A stretch of 64,000 nt of DNA, from contig LUGG01000024.1 in the NCBI GenBank assembly GCA_001683735.1, positions 186,001 through 250,000 of the forward strand, in the 5' to 3' direction. The notes beneath the pieces were generated by a model. It made no database searches, was not told the origin of the DNA, and saw only the letters and a list, made by a program, of their open reading frames with translations. Origin of the DNA: Grifola frondosa (lineage: Eukaryota; Basidiomycota; Agaricomycetes; Polyporales; Grifolaceae). This document shows, piece after piece, positions 24,803-36,380 of this stretch. A program made the translations under genes and the position numbers. Each line of letters begins with the position of its first letter. Positions within the stretch are counted from its first letter, which is position 1.

Positions 24803-25925
24803 ATGAAGCTCAATCCGCTCTACACCGCATTACTATCTGCTGCATTGTTCACGACATCCTGCGTGTATGTTTCCGCAGACCTCATCTCCGTTCCCTCCCA
24901 AGCTTTGTAAGTGGTCCCTCCGGTTATCCTCGACTCCCTCTCACCGAAGGTCGTGTAGCGATGCCCTGCACACCCTGGAGCGCGCAGCGCTGAACTGGGT
25001 AGCAGACAGCATTCCATGGGGGCACGACGCGCTCCATCGGCCATCGGACGAGCTCGTTGACGAGCGGAACACTGACATCAACCCTCCGCAATCCCTGCCG
25101 GAACATCCACCGCTCATGCGTCCCATCGCAGACCTGTTCGGCGCGCCCTCCGACTTCTGGGAGCGCGTGCAGACGCACGCCGGGGGTCTGTGGCGCGACG
25201 GCGCCCGCACATCTTTCGCGGACGGATTGGCGCAGCTCAGAGTGGCGGCGAACAAGACGCTCGCGCAGACAAAGGACGGAGTGCTCTCCGCTAAAGTGGT
25301 CCGCAAGGCGTTCGCCGTCGAAGTGGAGGCACTACTCCAGACGCTGCAAGGGGACATCGCGGCTCCCCCTGCGTCAGGCCCCAATTTGGCCGCAGCTCTG
25401 TGGATACTCGAGGAGGCCATAGTGCACCTCGGTGTGCAGTACGACGTGCCAGAGGAGCAGCTGAGAGCGCATCTGGACACTCTCCGGCCGCACGCTGGAT
25501 CCTTGCTCGCCATGACCGGTATGTCGCCATATATTGCTTCTTCGCGCGGTCCACTGATCTTCCCGCAGAGCAGCACCCGGAGCTCGTCGAAGCGCTGCTG
25601 ATCTCCGCGCTCGATATGATCATACCAGGGTCCGGGCTCCTGCGTCTGCTCTTTGGCTCGTTCCGTTCCGCATTGCGTGGCCCTGCAACAGGTATTTGCT
25701 ATTCGACCTCGCTCTTCTGTTCGTGATGCTGAGTGATGTTGCGCCTCCGTAGGATCCCCCGGCTTGGCCTGCGCGCAGCGCAGCCTTTTTGGTGCCGCGG
25801 TGGAGTCGGGCAGCTGGCTTGTGCGTCGCGGTGGGCTGCAGGTGGACGATGGCTCCCCTGGTAACGTACTCTTAGAGTTGATTGCCGGTTTGTCTGGCGG
25901 CGCTAGCCTGCTAGGCTGCAAGTAG
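24803..25925 (+). CDS. Secreted helical protein of unknown function
   Basis: Four exons in frame: 24803-24906, 24959-25518, 25569-25691, 25753-25925 (TAG). The start has a signal peptide (MKLNPLYTALLSAALFTTSC). The body is helical and rich in Leu/Ala (FDALHTLERAALNWVADSIP, LRVAANKTLAQTKDGVLS, ALLISALDMIIPGSGLLRLL) and ends FGAAVESGSWLVRRGGLQ, ELIAGLSGG. I do not recognise a family. The last exon lies inside a tandem duplication; a second copy of this terminal exon, without the rest, is at about 27903-28042. Confidence 0.78.
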
Positions 25926-26434
25926 CTTGGCAATTTCGTTTTGGCTTCTCGAGACTTCGGAATGTCGGTTCTGCGTCAGGTTATATGCTATCATAGTGTG
26001 TATTTTAGGCGTGTTAAATAAAGCTTTGGTGGATACGTCATGAACTAACGGTTAGATGAAGCTTCAGTAGATAGTTATTGCGTCAATCACCAACGATGTC
26101 GAAGACAAATGGTCGTACTCACCACAGATCATTGAGAGGATAGAAGTGGAGATGAAACTCGAGCAAAAGGTTGGCGTGGTTGGCGCCTGATAGGATGGAC
26201 CTTCGACACCGAGAGTCGGGATGTTGGGAATTATTGGTATCTGGCTGCGAATGCGTTGGCAAAGAAGAACGTTCCACCAGCAGCATTGCCAGGAGAGAGA
26301 GGACAGCCCGGAGAAGATAGTAATGCAACGTGTACGTTTCGAACGCACGAACGCAATGGTAGCATATTAACAGCGAGCACACCGAATACAAGAATATCTG
26401 CAAGGTTACAAAGGGTATGCGTCGCAGGGACATC

Positions 26435-27659
26435 TCAATCACTTAACGTCAAGTCTATCACACCGTCATCTGCATGCTTGAGACGTATAGGCGAAACCGG
26501 GCGTTCTTTCTTCACACTCTGCGAAGAGTCTTCTCCGTTCCTCTTCATCTGGATCTTCTGCTGGATAACCTTCAGTTGCTCCTGTAGAATCAGTACAACT
26601 CAGCGGTCAGCTATCACAGAGAACGAAACCGAATTAAACATGGCACCGACTTCAAGTGAATTCAGGTCCTCGTCTTCATCTATGATAATGACTGCGTCAG
26701 GACTTGTGCGCCGTCTCAGGCGCCGGTCCTGATCCGTCATAGACTTCGCACGCTTCTTCCCCTTGTCAATAGGTTCTTCAAGGCCATTGGTCGGTCGTTC
26801 AGGAGGAATAATCCCCTGGGCTTGCAGAAGGTCTGTGAAAATATGAAGCGTGCTCAATCCCATCCACCATCTAATAGTAAAAGGTCTGACCTGCGGGTCT
26901 ATAGCGAAACAGAAATTTGACGTAAAATTGTTCGCTCTTGAACAATAGATCAGTCTTGACCCTCCCCTCGGTATTAATGCTTTCCACACCCTCTCCTAAT
27001 CTTGCCGGAAAAAGACGTTCAAGATGTTCAAGAGTACGTCAGGAGTCGAATGTGTATAGAGGCACGATGTGACATACGAGACACAGTGAGCGCCAGCTTT
27101 CTTGCTGGTTTCGTGCACCGTGCCCACGTTAAGGAACTGCGAGGCTGAGAACTTTTGGTGAATGACATTCGGTTTGATGCGCGTAACGCGAACTTCGATG
27201 ACGCCCAGATCCTTACTGACGCATTTAGTGGCCAAGTTGTCGTCATCTGCAAGAACACAGTCAGCACATCCTTCATTTGTATTTATCAAACACATACCGC
27301 TGGTCTCTAGATTGGAAAAAATAAAGGGCCGCCGGACGTTAACAGAGGTTCGGATGCCTGTTTTGGAGCCCCGACCAAACGGCTTGCATCTGTTTCCACT
27401 CAAACGCTGTCCGTCGAGGCGAATTCTAATAGCTGTATGACAGAGTCCAGCATGATCTTGCCATTCAATCTCAAACTTCTACTTACACGATGTTAAGAAC
27501 GTCTACCATAGATGAAAGAATGTCCTTCGCACTCACCTTCCCGCTAGCGCTCGGTATGTAGCAAGCGACTGTGTTCTCGTCACCTTCTACTTGCACATCA
27601 TACTCGGGAAGAGCCTTGCCCTCGCAAATAACACGAAGTTCATAGCCACGATGCAGCAT
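26435..27659 (-). CDS. DUF7918 family protein, copy A
   Basis: Exon 1 (27659-27537) reads MLHRGYELRVICEGKALPEY..CYIPSASGK; exon 2 (from 27478) reads KFEIEWQDHAGLCHTAIRI and GRGSKTGIRTSVNVRRPFIF. Later exons give LGVIEVRVTRIKPN, VHETSKKAGAHCV, EQFYVKFLFRYRPAG and a tail. This matches the basidiomycete DUF7918 family (recalled), an N-terminal beta-rich domain with a variable C-terminus. The tail holds two SUMO-interaction-like motifs: AVIIIDEDED and, at the very C-terminus, GVIDLTLSD. It is also basic (KGKKRAKSMTDQDRRLRRR), suggesting a nuclear role; function unknown. It has a paralogue at 28.6-29.8 kb. Confidence 0.8.
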
Positions 27660-27902
27660 TTCTGAATCTGATCTGGTCTTCTCTGTGAAGTTTAAGATAA
27701 TGTTTGAAAAGCGCCAAACAAACGCGATCGTCAAGCAACGCGATTCGGAGTTTGAAACGCGTCGAAGCGGGACGCGTAGTAGTTCCTACAGGTGTGGTGA
27801 TACAAATCCATATATCTGCATATTTGGTCCAAAGAGTATCCAGCTCAGTCCACATCACTCCTTTCCTTCTCATCCTCGTTCACATCCACGTCGTCTTTGG
27901 CC

Positions 27903-28042
27903 ATGCCGCGCACCGCGACTTCCTTGGTGCCGCGGTGGAGTCGGGCAGCTGGCTTGTGCGTCGCGGTGGGCTGCAGATGAACGATGACTCCCCCGGTCAT
28001 GTACTCTTAGAATTGATGGCGGCGGCGGCACTGGCCTGGTAG
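27903..28042 (+). pseudogene. Duplicated terminal exon of the secreted-protein gene
   Basis: This reads LGAAVESGSWLVRRGGLQ then SPGHVLLELMAAAALAW and a stop, closely matching the last exon of the gene ending at 25925. No preceding exons exist here, so it is a by-product of the tandem duplication rather than a gene. Confidence 0.8.
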
Positions 28043-28608
28043 GCTGCAAGTAGTCTGGTAATTTCATATTGGCTTCCCTAGACTTCGGGATGTCGTTCTT
28101 GTTATGGGGAGGTTGTGTTTTCCATTCTGTGTTCGTCGTCATCTTCTGCGTCAGGTTATATGTTATCATAGTGTGTATTTTTAGGCGTGTTAAATAAAGC
28201 TGTGGTGGATACATCAAGAACTAGCGGTTTAGTGAAGCTTCGGTTAGATAGTTCTTGCGTCAACCACCATCGATGTCGAAGACAAATGGTCCTACTCACC
28301 ACGCATGATTGTGAGGATATGAAGTGGATATGAGGCTCGAGCAAAAGGTTGGCGTGGTTGGCGCCTGATAGGATGGACCTTCGACACCGAGTCGGGATGT
28401 TGGGAATTATTAGTATCTGGCTGCGAATGCGTTGGCAAAGAAGAACGTTCCACCAGCAGCATTGCCAGGAGAGAGGACAGCCCGGAGAAGATAGTAATGC
28501 AACGTGTACGTTTCGAACGCACGAACGCAATGGTAGCATATTAACAGCGAGCACACCGAATACAAGAATATCTGCAAGGTTACAAAGGGTATGCGTCGCA
28601 GGGACATC

Positions 28609-29823
28609 TCAATCACTTAACGTCAAGTCTATCACGTTGTCATCTACATGCTTGAGACGTATGAACGAAGCCGGCCGTTCTTTCTTCACACTCTGCGAAG
28701 AGCTTTCTCCGTTCCTCTTCATCTGGATCTTCTGCTGGATAACCTTCAGCTGTTCCTGTAAAAATAGTACCACTTGGCGCTCAGCTATCACAAAGAACGG
28801 AATAAAATGGAACATGTCACCGACTTCAAGTGAATTCAGGTCCTCGTCTTCATCTATGATAATAACTGCTGGTTTGACGTCGTCAGGACTTGTGCGCTGT
28901 CTCAGGCGCCGGTTCTGGTCCGTCACAGACATCGCACGCTTCTTCCCCTTGTCAATAGGTGCCTCAAGGCCATTGATTGGTCGCTCGGAGGGCATGATTC
29001 CCTGGGCTTTCAGAAGATCTGTAAAAAGATGAAGCGGGCTCAACAGCTAATAGCAAGAGGTCTGACCTGCCGGTCTATAGCGAAACAGAAATTTGACGTA
29101 AAAATTTTCACTTGTGAACAATGGTTCAGTCTTAACCCTCTGGATATCATCGCCATCTTCTATACACTCTCCTAATCTTGCCAGAAAAAGACGTTCAGCG
29201 CATTCAAGAGGCGAACGAGTGTATAAAGGCACAATGCGACATACGAGACACAGTGAACACCAACTTTCTTGCTGCTTTCGTGCACCGTGCCCATGTCAGA
29301 GAAGGAGCAGGGGGTGAACCCTACGGGGATAGTGTTGGATTTGATGCGTATAATGCAAACCTCGATGGCACCCAGATCCTCACTAGCGTGTTTAGTGGCC
29401 AAGCTATCATCATCTGCAAGCATATACTCACAGCCCATCCTTCGCTTGTATTTATCAAACACATACCGCTTGTCTCAAGATTGGAAAAGACGAAGGGCCG
29501 CCGGACGTTGAGTGATGTTTGAACGCCCGTCTTCGAGCCCCGACCAAGTGGCCTACATACTGCTCCATTCACATACTGTCCGTCGATACGAACCTGAATT
29601 TCTGCGTGGCAGAGTCCAACATGGTCTTGCCATTCAATCTCGAATTTCTACTTACACGATGTTAAGAACGTCTACCATGAAGAGTGTCCTTCGCACTCAC
29701 CTTCCCGCTAGCGCTCGGTATGTAGCAAGCGACCGTGTTCTCGCCGCCTTCTACTTGCATATCATACTCGGGAAGAGCCTTACCCTCGCAAATAACACGA
29801 AGTTCATAGCCACGATGCAGCAT
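28609..29823 (-). CDS. DUF7918 family protein, copy B
   Basis: Same exon plan and order as copy A: a start exon ending in a CYIPSASGK-like segment, EIEWQDHVGLCHAEIQVRID, SLNVRRPFVFSNLETS, VHESSKKVGVHCVSY, ENFYVKFLFRYRPAG, then LLKAQGIMPSERPINGLEAP and a basic stretch. The tail keeps both SUMO-interaction-like motifs (AVIIIDEDED and a C-terminal NVIDLTLSD) and adds a KP insertion before the first. Conservation of these motifs while flanking residues drift suggests they matter. Function unknown. Confidence 0.78.
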
Positions 29824-30026
29824 TTATGAATCTAGTGTGGTCTCTTTGAAGTTCAAGTTAATCTTTGAAAAGCGCCAAACAGACGCGATCGTCAACGCGA
29901 TGCGGAGTTTGAAACGCGTCGACGCGTAGTTCCTACAGGTGTAATGATACAAATCCATATATCTACAGAAGTGGTCCAAAAAGTATCCAGCTCAGTCCAC
30001 ATCACTCCTTTCTTTCTCATCCTCGT

Positions 30027-31033
30027 TCACATCACGTCGTCCTCGGCCAGCTCAATGACGACACACCAGTACACCCGCCCCCATGGCTCATCTCCAACAC
30101 GCTCGCTCTTGCGCACGCGTTCGCAGCATACGAACCTGACAGGCTGTCCATCCCAATACTTCATCACGTCGATAGTGATACCACCTGGGAGTCGCAGTAT
30201 GACGCCGTTTGGGCTGAACCGCAGAAAGTCATAGCAAAAGTCTGCGGTGATCAAATCCTACGAAGGAATTATTAATTAGATGAACACGGAGAAACGAAGC
30301 AAAGCGAACCCACATCGGGGCCGAAAACCACTTCCTGTCTGCGCAGAGCGTTCTGAAAGTACGAGCGGCGTTTGCTCGAGCCTTCCTTCAGGAGAGCCCC
30401 TTGCCTTTTCCGTTTGACGAGCGCAACTGAGTCGTGTCGTCACCAACGGGTTTCTGCGGCGGGAATGGAGGTGTTGGGGAACCATATTTCACACGTTTGT
30501 GCTCAAAATATGGCATAGTCGCGATCAGAGGAGAAAGTGCCCATGGCTTGGAAGAGGATGCTAGATCGTGTTCGAGAGTCGGGTCTATGAAGCTACAGCG
30601 GAGGCATTGTGAGCGCATTCATCCCCGTGAAATGCAATAACTTACCTCATAAACCGAAGAGCAGCACTGGAACCCCATGGCAGTGTGAGGGGCCTCTCAA
30701 AAGTGTTACCGAATAGGATGTCGTCCGCAGAGCGAGGTCGCAGGAACCTGCCTGTCAGAATCACGAACCAGGATGTTATTGATTGGCTCAACCTCGGAAG
30801 GTGGGCGGTGACTGACCCTGTACCTGTATGCTCCAAGTCACGCCTCTTCTCTCTTCCTGGTCGAAGTACTCGTTCTCTCCGACTTTCCCTTGAGTGCCCT
30901 CAATGCCCTTGATATACACTGCGACCAACCCTTCAAATGCATCCGAGTTGATCTTCGCCGGAATGCCCGAGTTCGCAACGATAGGCACGAGTTCAGTGAC
31001 AGAAGGACCAGCGAGCACTCGTAAGCGAGGCAT
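30027..31033 (-). CDS. DUF1769 family protein
   Basis: Starts MPRLRVLAGPSVTELVPIVA, then KINSDAFEGLVAVYIKGIEG, a short intron, then GRFLRPRSADDILFGNTFER, LPWGSSAALRFMR, IDPTLEHDL, PWALSPLIATMPYFEHKR, SYFQNALRRQEVVFGPD, ITADFCYDFLRFSPNG, LPGGITIDVMKYWDGQPVRF, VCCERVRK, VYWCVVIEL. The order fits the fungal DUF1769 family (recalled). Exons are joined by short GT..AG introns. The role is unknown in general. The stop (30027-30029) lies within 20 bases of the end of the tandem duplication next door. Confidence 0.82.
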
Positions 31034-32289
31034 CGCGACAGCTTGGAATTGAATGCGAAAGGTCTCGGACTCTTCTAGAGTTAAGGGAGTTAAAGTATAG
31101 GGGGTATCGAAGGGAGAATAAAAACAGGTGGATTAGCCCGGTTGGGCGAGTAGGCCCGCTACTCTGTGGGAGTGGCTGAGGCTCAGAGCTGCTTCATTGC
31201 TGTGGGGAGAGACGTCAAGCGCAGCCTCGGTGTTCGCCGGAGGGTGGCGGGTGCACCATATTTGGGAATCTGGGCAGAGAGCTCACACGACTGCCTACAG
31301 AGATAGGTGCCCGCAGCAGCTTTTGCAGTGCGCAGTGAGAACACGTTGATAGGTTGATCCGAACTCCCGGAGGAGGTGCGACAATACTGAACTCGTACTC
31401 ATCTCTGCAACGAGGCTGATCCACAACAGGTCGTGAAGATACTACGTAGTGCATGAGCACCGCCGCGATTGCACGATTATTGTACTTATTCCTACTTCCA
31501 GCGCGCTGAAACGCTGTATATCCTCTGACATTTGCATCACGCGTGAGTGGTGCGGCATGGTTGATGGGATCAATTTAGAATCGCAATGAGGCCATTGGCC
31601 AGGTCGATGCGCTGCCCCTTCTAGTTTCATAAACAGGGCCTTTCTAGTTTTTTACTCGGACCTCTAAATGATTTGCAGAATAGTCATGATGTAAGGTCTA
31701 TTTTTTTTTAGCAAATTCTTACCGCTAAACGAAACATGGAAGGACTTACATATAGAGCAGGCCCAACCCTTCATGCAGAACGCATCTCCCATTCCAGATA
31801 AGTATGGACAAAATGCTAGAAATAGCTGTGTTCGATTTTGCTTCATTTTCTGCGTCGCCGCTCGATACAGCACCAATTAGTCTGCCCAGAACGCCGGAGT
31901 TCTGAATATATTGAATTCGAAGATGATCCTCACGGAGACGCGCCACGGGTTTTCATCTATGTTGCAGTCGGCATGTATGTGTCCTAATCTATCGGTTTCT
32001 ACTACTAACTTCTGATTATGGCACAAGCCTGATTGCTCGTAAGTACACTCGGCTGCACGCCATCTCTCGCCCCGAGCAATGTTCTCGCAGCGATTTCGCA
32101 GTGAACATGTCGTCGAGCAGCGGAGACGTACAGAATGCACGTTGGGTGCTAGCAGAAGGATGGCATCGCGCGATACCCAAGCCACAAGGCTAATCGAGGA
32201 CAAGGGACTCCATTCCGAAACCACATAAAACCCCCAAGGGACTTCACGCACAGCCCCCGGTCCCAACACACACACACCCTCGCCACACA
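31034..32289. other. Intergenic, with duplicated promoter of the peptide genes
   Basis: No gene is supported between 31034 and about 31950. From about 31960 the sequence resembles 33640-33975 (CTACTACTAACTT.TGATT.. and CATACCCAAGCCAC), so the upstream region of the first knottin-like gene was duplicated with that gene. An A/T-rich ACATAAAACCCCC box precedes the start at 32290. Confidence 0.6.
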
Positions 32290-32656
32290 ATGCAGCTGCT
32301 TCCCTTCTCCACCATCATCGCCGCCGTCGCTCTCGCCGTCTCCGCCGCCGCCTCGCCCGCTGCCTCGCCCACTGTACCCCTGGCGGACTGTGCCGGCTCT
32401 GCCCAGGACCCGCTGGGCTTTGGTAAGCACTATCGTGCAGCGTCTATGTGCCGCAGCCGTTCAAAGTTCATGTCGCAGCCTCCCCCAGCTGCCTCCCCTA
32501 CGGGACCTCCTGCACGCCGGCGTGGTTGAACCCGACGCCGTGCTGCCCCGGGGTCAAGTGCTACCTGATCGTTCTTGGGCTCGGCGGGTGGTGCTGGGTG
32601 CGTTTTCCCCTCGAGCGTCGAGCGTGCGGGCGTGTGCTGACAACTGCGTCCAGTGA
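32290..32656 (+). CDS. Small secreted six-cysteine (knottin/ICK-like) peptide 1
   Basis: Three exons: 32290-32422, 32479-32597, and a last exon holding only TGA (32654-32656), giving 84 residues. Signal peptide MQLLPFSTIIAAVALAVSAA, a short Pro/Ala pro-region, then C-x6-C-x9-CC-x4-C-x10-C ending GGWCW. The spacing (C-C-CC-C-C) is that of inhibitor-cystine-knot peptides, which are disulfide-stabilised; function here is unknown. A final intron (GTGCGT..CAG) sits directly before the stop codon, as in the other intact members. If that intron were retained the frame would run on past it. Confidence 0.78.
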
Positions 32657-32979
32657 ATGTCGGCTGAGCCACCGTCGTATGCTGGAGCCAGAAATTTCTT
32701 TTCTCTCTTTTTCGAACAAGGAAGAGAGGTGTTTGTCGGGATAATCCAGTATGTTGTACCATGTGTTACGGATTGGCCGTAAGTCTGCCATCGAACCTTG
32801 TGGATTTCGGTGTCTCCGAACAGCCCGCACTGCAAGAAACCTCGCATCGATTATTACATATTCAGCGGTTAGCAGGTAAGACGGGGGTTGGCATAACATT
32901 CATAAAGGCATCATAGGACTACAATAAACGAGTACTATGTAGGGAAAATGCTGGAAAATACCTAGTTTTGGGGTTCTCC

Positions 32980-33324
32980 TGATGCTGCTCTCCAGCTCTG
33001 CACCACCATCGCTGCAATCGCTCTCGCCGCTTCCGCTATCTCGCCCGCTGCACCCACGGCTACCTCCGCCCAGGGCCCACTAGGCTTTAGTAAGCACCAT
33101 CTTGCCACCTCTACTATATGCCGCAGCCGTTCATGTCGCAGCCTTCGCCGACTGCATCGCCTACGGGCACTCCTTCCAGCCATACTACGGCCATGGGAAG
33201 CACTGCTGCTCGGGCCTCACGTGCATTCCGATCCGATCATTTTCGGAATCGGGTGGTGCTGGGTGCGTCTTGAACTTCCCCCTCCGTCGAGCGTACGGGC
33301 GTGTGCTGACTGCGTACATAGTGA
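32980..33324 (+). pseudogene. Knottin-like peptide 2, broken copy
   Basis: The copy keeps the leader (TIAAIALAASAISPA), the pro-region and the 5' intron, but cysteine 2 is replaced by Phe (GHSFQP). A 5-base duplication (CCGATCCGATC, about 33228-33238) shifts the frame before the last cysteine. One base also seems missing near the start codon. The final TAG/TGA splice-stop arrangement remains at 33320-33324. Confidence 0.7.
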
Positions 33325-33509
33325 ATATCGTCCCCGCGCTGCTGCTAACGATGCTCGCACCTCAGGCTAGCCATTGAGAGGCAAGATGTCTATGTCGATG
33401 CATATTCATTGGCTACGCCACACACATCTGCGTCTATACAGTTATCAGTAAATGCATTCCACATTCCGGACCTTCATAGAATTCCCTTAGAGTTTGGCAA
33501 AGTTGCCGA

Positions 33510-33555
33510 CCGAACTTTGCGCAAATTAGGCGCGCTCGAAGTTCGGTCGGCGTAC
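33510..33555. other. Imperfect stem-loop downstream of peptide 2
   Basis: Arms CCGACCGAACTTTGCGC and GCGCTCGAAGTTCGGTCGG flank a short loop with two mismatches. It is the plus-strand counterpart of the perfect hairpin at 40980-41024. Confidence 0.65.
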
Positions 33556-33976
33556 GTACATGATCCTCACTATTGTAACCATAAAAGTGGCACGATCCGG
33601 TGAAAAGGTTATGAGACTGGGCTTGTAGCATACGCCGATTCCCTGGAGGAATCGGAATGTCGCAGTCGGCATGTGTGTACCCTATTCTATTGGTCCTACT
33701 ACTAACTTATGATTTCGGGACAAGCCTACACTTCGATGCATGCCGCATCTCAGCCCGGAGTAGTGTCAGACCTGGCAGCTATCTCTCAGTGAAGATGTCA
33801 TCGAGAAATGAAAATACAACAGAATGCACTGTAACATGACCCACGCGCTCCATTGGATGGGAGCAGAAGGACGGCAGCGGGGACACCCAAGCCACGAGGA
33901 TTATATTCCGAAAACATATAAAAACCCCCAGGTAGCTTCACATCCCCAGTCCCAACACATACACACTCGCCACACA

Positions 33977-34337
33977 ATGCAGCTGCTCTCCCTTTCCACC
34001 ATCATCGCTGCGGTCGCTCTCGCTGCCTCCGCAGCCTCACCCCCTGTCTCCCCGGCGGACCTTGTGACCTCCATCCAGGGCTCGCAGGACTCCAGTAAGC
34101 ACTATCTTGCAGCGTCTGCGCGCGCCGCATCCGTTCAACGTTCATGTCGCAGCCTCCGCCACCTGCCTCGAATACGGGACCTCCTGCCAGCCGCAATACA
34201 TCGGCAAGGGGTTGCCGTGCTGCGAGGGCCTCACGTGTGTCGCGATCATTCTCGGAGTCGGCGGGTGGTGCTGGGTGCGTCTTCCCCCGAGCCCTGAGCG
34301 TGCGGGCATGTGCTGACAACTGCGTCATATATAGTGA
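33977..34337 (+). CDS. Small secreted six-cysteine (knottin/ICK-like) peptide 3
   Basis: Exons 33977-34094, 34153-34274 and a stop-only exon (34335-34337), giving 80 residues. Signal peptide MQLLSLSTIIAAVALAASAA, then the cysteine core C-x6-C-x10-CC-x4-C-x10-C (CLEYGTSCQPQY.., PCCEGLTC, GGWCW). ATATAAAAACCCCC lies about 60 bases upstream of the start (33916-33929). It has the same gene plan as peptide 1 and precedes SDR copy 1 by 470 bp. Confidence 0.8.
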
Positions 34338-34720
34338 ATGTCGGCTGAGCCACCGTCTCATGCTCTGGAGCCAGAAATTTGTTTTTTCCCCTTTAGAACA
34401 AGGAAGAGAGGTGTTTGTCGGGATAAGCCAGTATGCTGTACCATGTATTACGGATCTCCCAAATCTTCCATCAAATAGCCTTGTGCCCGCACTGCCAGAA
34501 ACCTCGCACCGATTATTATATGCAGCGATTAGCAGGTGAGACGGGGCTGGCGTAACATTCATAATGACATCAGAGGGCGTCTAAATAACGTGTGGTGTCG
34601 AAAACTAGTAAGCGGTTCCGAGGCCGCAAAGCGGTCCCAGAAAATAGCGTTCCCCAATGACATCTGCTTCCAAGCTTACGTGGATTATGGAATTGAGCGG
34701 CTCCTTTCCCGCCCGCGCGA

Positions 34721-34730
34721 GATATAAAAG
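34721..34730 (+). promoter_or_regulatory. TATA box of SDR copy 1
   Basis: GATATAAAAG lies 77 bases before the start codon, preceded by CTCCTTTCCCGCCCGCGCGA. The same block precedes SDR copy 4. Confidence 0.75.
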
Positions 34731-34806
34731 ATGTCTGCTCTGACCCACTGTGGCACTGTAGGGCACTGTCAACTGACTGGCAGACAAAATCTCAACCAAA
34801 ATCGGC

Positions 34807-35928
34807 ATGCCTTCTTACGTCGTCATTGGAAGCTCAAGGGGTATCGGTTTGGAATATGTTCGTCAGTTGGTATGGCCCTTCTCTCCGCTCTTCATGCCAC
34901 AGCTCATGTGGCGATACATTAGGCGGCTAACCCAAGCAACATCGTGTTTGCCTTGGTGCGAGACAAGAGCAAGGCTACGCAGTTGATCGGTATCACAGAG
35001 GCCTCGAAGAATGTCCACGTAGTCCAGGGAGATGTCGTGGACGCAGCGAGCTTGAAGGTGCGTCCAACCTTTACGGTGCGCACGCTGATTAATGACACTC
35101 TTCTGTGCAGGCCGCAGCGGACGAAGTCGCCAAGATCACCGGTGGCTCGCTGGATATCCTTATCTACAATGCTGCTCGTACGATGAACGAAACGTTCTTC
35201 CACACCTTCTTGGACTAGTAAGTGCGAGATCGATATTGACGATTCCCTCTGGTGCTCACGAAACTTGCGGTGGATCAGCAACAGCTCTGAGGAGCTTGAC
35301 GCAGATTTCATTCAAGCAGTTGGTAGCCTCCTATAATACATCTAGCGCATACTGATCAGGATTAATCAGTTCAAAGTTAACACGCTTGGCATTATACACA
35401 CTATCAATGCTTTCCTGCCACTGCTACGCAAGGGTAGTGCGAAGAAGATTGTTGTCCTCGGCTCTGCCGCGGGTAACCCTGATTTCGCCTGGAAGTCCCG
35501 TTTTTCAGTCATGGCGGCCTACTCAAGTACGAAAGGAGCCTCCGCCGTAGTCGCTGCGAAGTACGCAGTGCTCCTGGAGGAGGAAGGTTTCACTGTAGTC
35601 TCGTTGAGTCCCGGGCTGGTCCAAACAGCCGACATAAGTTAGCCGTCATTATTCCGATTCATCGACATGTACTTGACTGATCGAAACTACAGGCATCGTT
35701 CCTCCCGAGGTGATGAACAAGCAGACGGAAGCTATGCTGAAGATGGCGAAGTTCAACCTGGATGTCAATTACGTGGAGCAGTCCCCAGAGGAGTCGGTGA
35801 GCAAGCAGCTGAAGATCATCGAGGCTGTTGGGCAGAATGATGCGGGAGGATTGTTATCGCACAGAGGTTTAGACTTGGTGGCAGGAGGCAAAGGCGGACG
35901 CGGATTGGACTTGAACGTATACGTATGA
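34807..35928 (+). CDS. Short-chain dehydrogenase/reductase (SDR), copy 1
   Basis: Exons 34807-34869, 34923-35057, 35111-35217 and three more; the intron after FIQA begins GTTGGT. Starts MPSYVVIGSSRGIGLEYVRQ, a Rossmann G-x3-G-x-G motif, then NIVFALVRDKSKATQLIG, VVQGDVVDAASLK, GGSLDILIYNAARTMNETFF, FKVNTLGIIHTINAFLPLL, KIVVLGSAAGNPD, the active-site AYSSTKGASAVV (Y-x3-K) and GFTVVSLSPGLVQTADIS. The whole is about 250 residues, resembling the C-factor-like group. Substrate and cofactor preference are unknown. Unlike copies 3 and 4 it keeps a Ser at the position of the catalytic Ser (LGSAAG). It has no TPR partner; peptide 3 occupies that place. Confidence 0.9.
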
Positions 35929-36059
35929 AGGCCGGAACTCTGCCGCTACAGAAGTTGTCAGGGCGCAAAGAGTATCGCTCGACCCAAAGACGAGGACTGT
36001 GCATGTCACAGATTATCTGTTATTCTGGCATGGCCATTACGTTCAAGTAGAAACGGAGA

Positions 36060-36380
36060 TAGTATGCACCTTGAATTTATTGAAAAAAAGGCCCCCTCTT
36101 GCAACTGTCCGGCTCTCTGAGAATCCTCTTCGAACGGAGATTAGGCCAACACCAGAGACCACCTTTTTCACTTTAATATTCCCCTTCTTCACGGCCTCTG
36201 ACATGCGGCTTAGAAGGAATGAAGGAGGGGAAGGTGAAAGGGAGTGGGAAAGTGGCCAGAAGATCAAAGGTCCAAGGGAGTTCAAACGGATAACGGGTGT
36301 CAAAAGCGATGCAAGGGTGAAAGGATACGACGCAAAAAACTTGTTGTAAGCAAAACCCACCACATCTCACCTATCCACGC
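36060..36380. repeat. Hairpin-rich repeat R, diverged copy
   Basis: This shares CCTCTTCGAAC.G, ATTCCCCTTC, AAGGGGAAGGTGAAAGGGAG and CAAAGG..TTCAAACGG with copies near 44.2-44.5, 59.5-59.9 and 63.3-63.7 kb. Each copy lies a few hundred bases downstream of an SDR copy or at its block edge. Confidence 0.7.

Larger units (their letters stand above)
25770..30045. repeat. Head-to-tail tandem segmental duplication (units about 25770-27902 and 27903-30045)
   Basis: The two 2.1-kb units are colinear. Each begins with the terminal exon of the secreted gene (TTGGTGCCGCGGTGGAGTCG at about 25789 and 27923). It continues through a shared 3' region (AACGTTCCACCAGCAGCATT) and a DUF7918 gene on the minus strand, and ends in CAGCTCAGTCCACATCACTC (about 27838 and 29990). 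The units abut with no spacer. They differ by many substitutions and small indels, so the duplication is not recent. Confidence 0.88.

Noticed and set aside
32290..34337. Hydrophobin or cerato-platanin assignment for the small secreted peptides
   Set aside because: There are only six cysteines with one CC pair, and the core is far shorter than either family.
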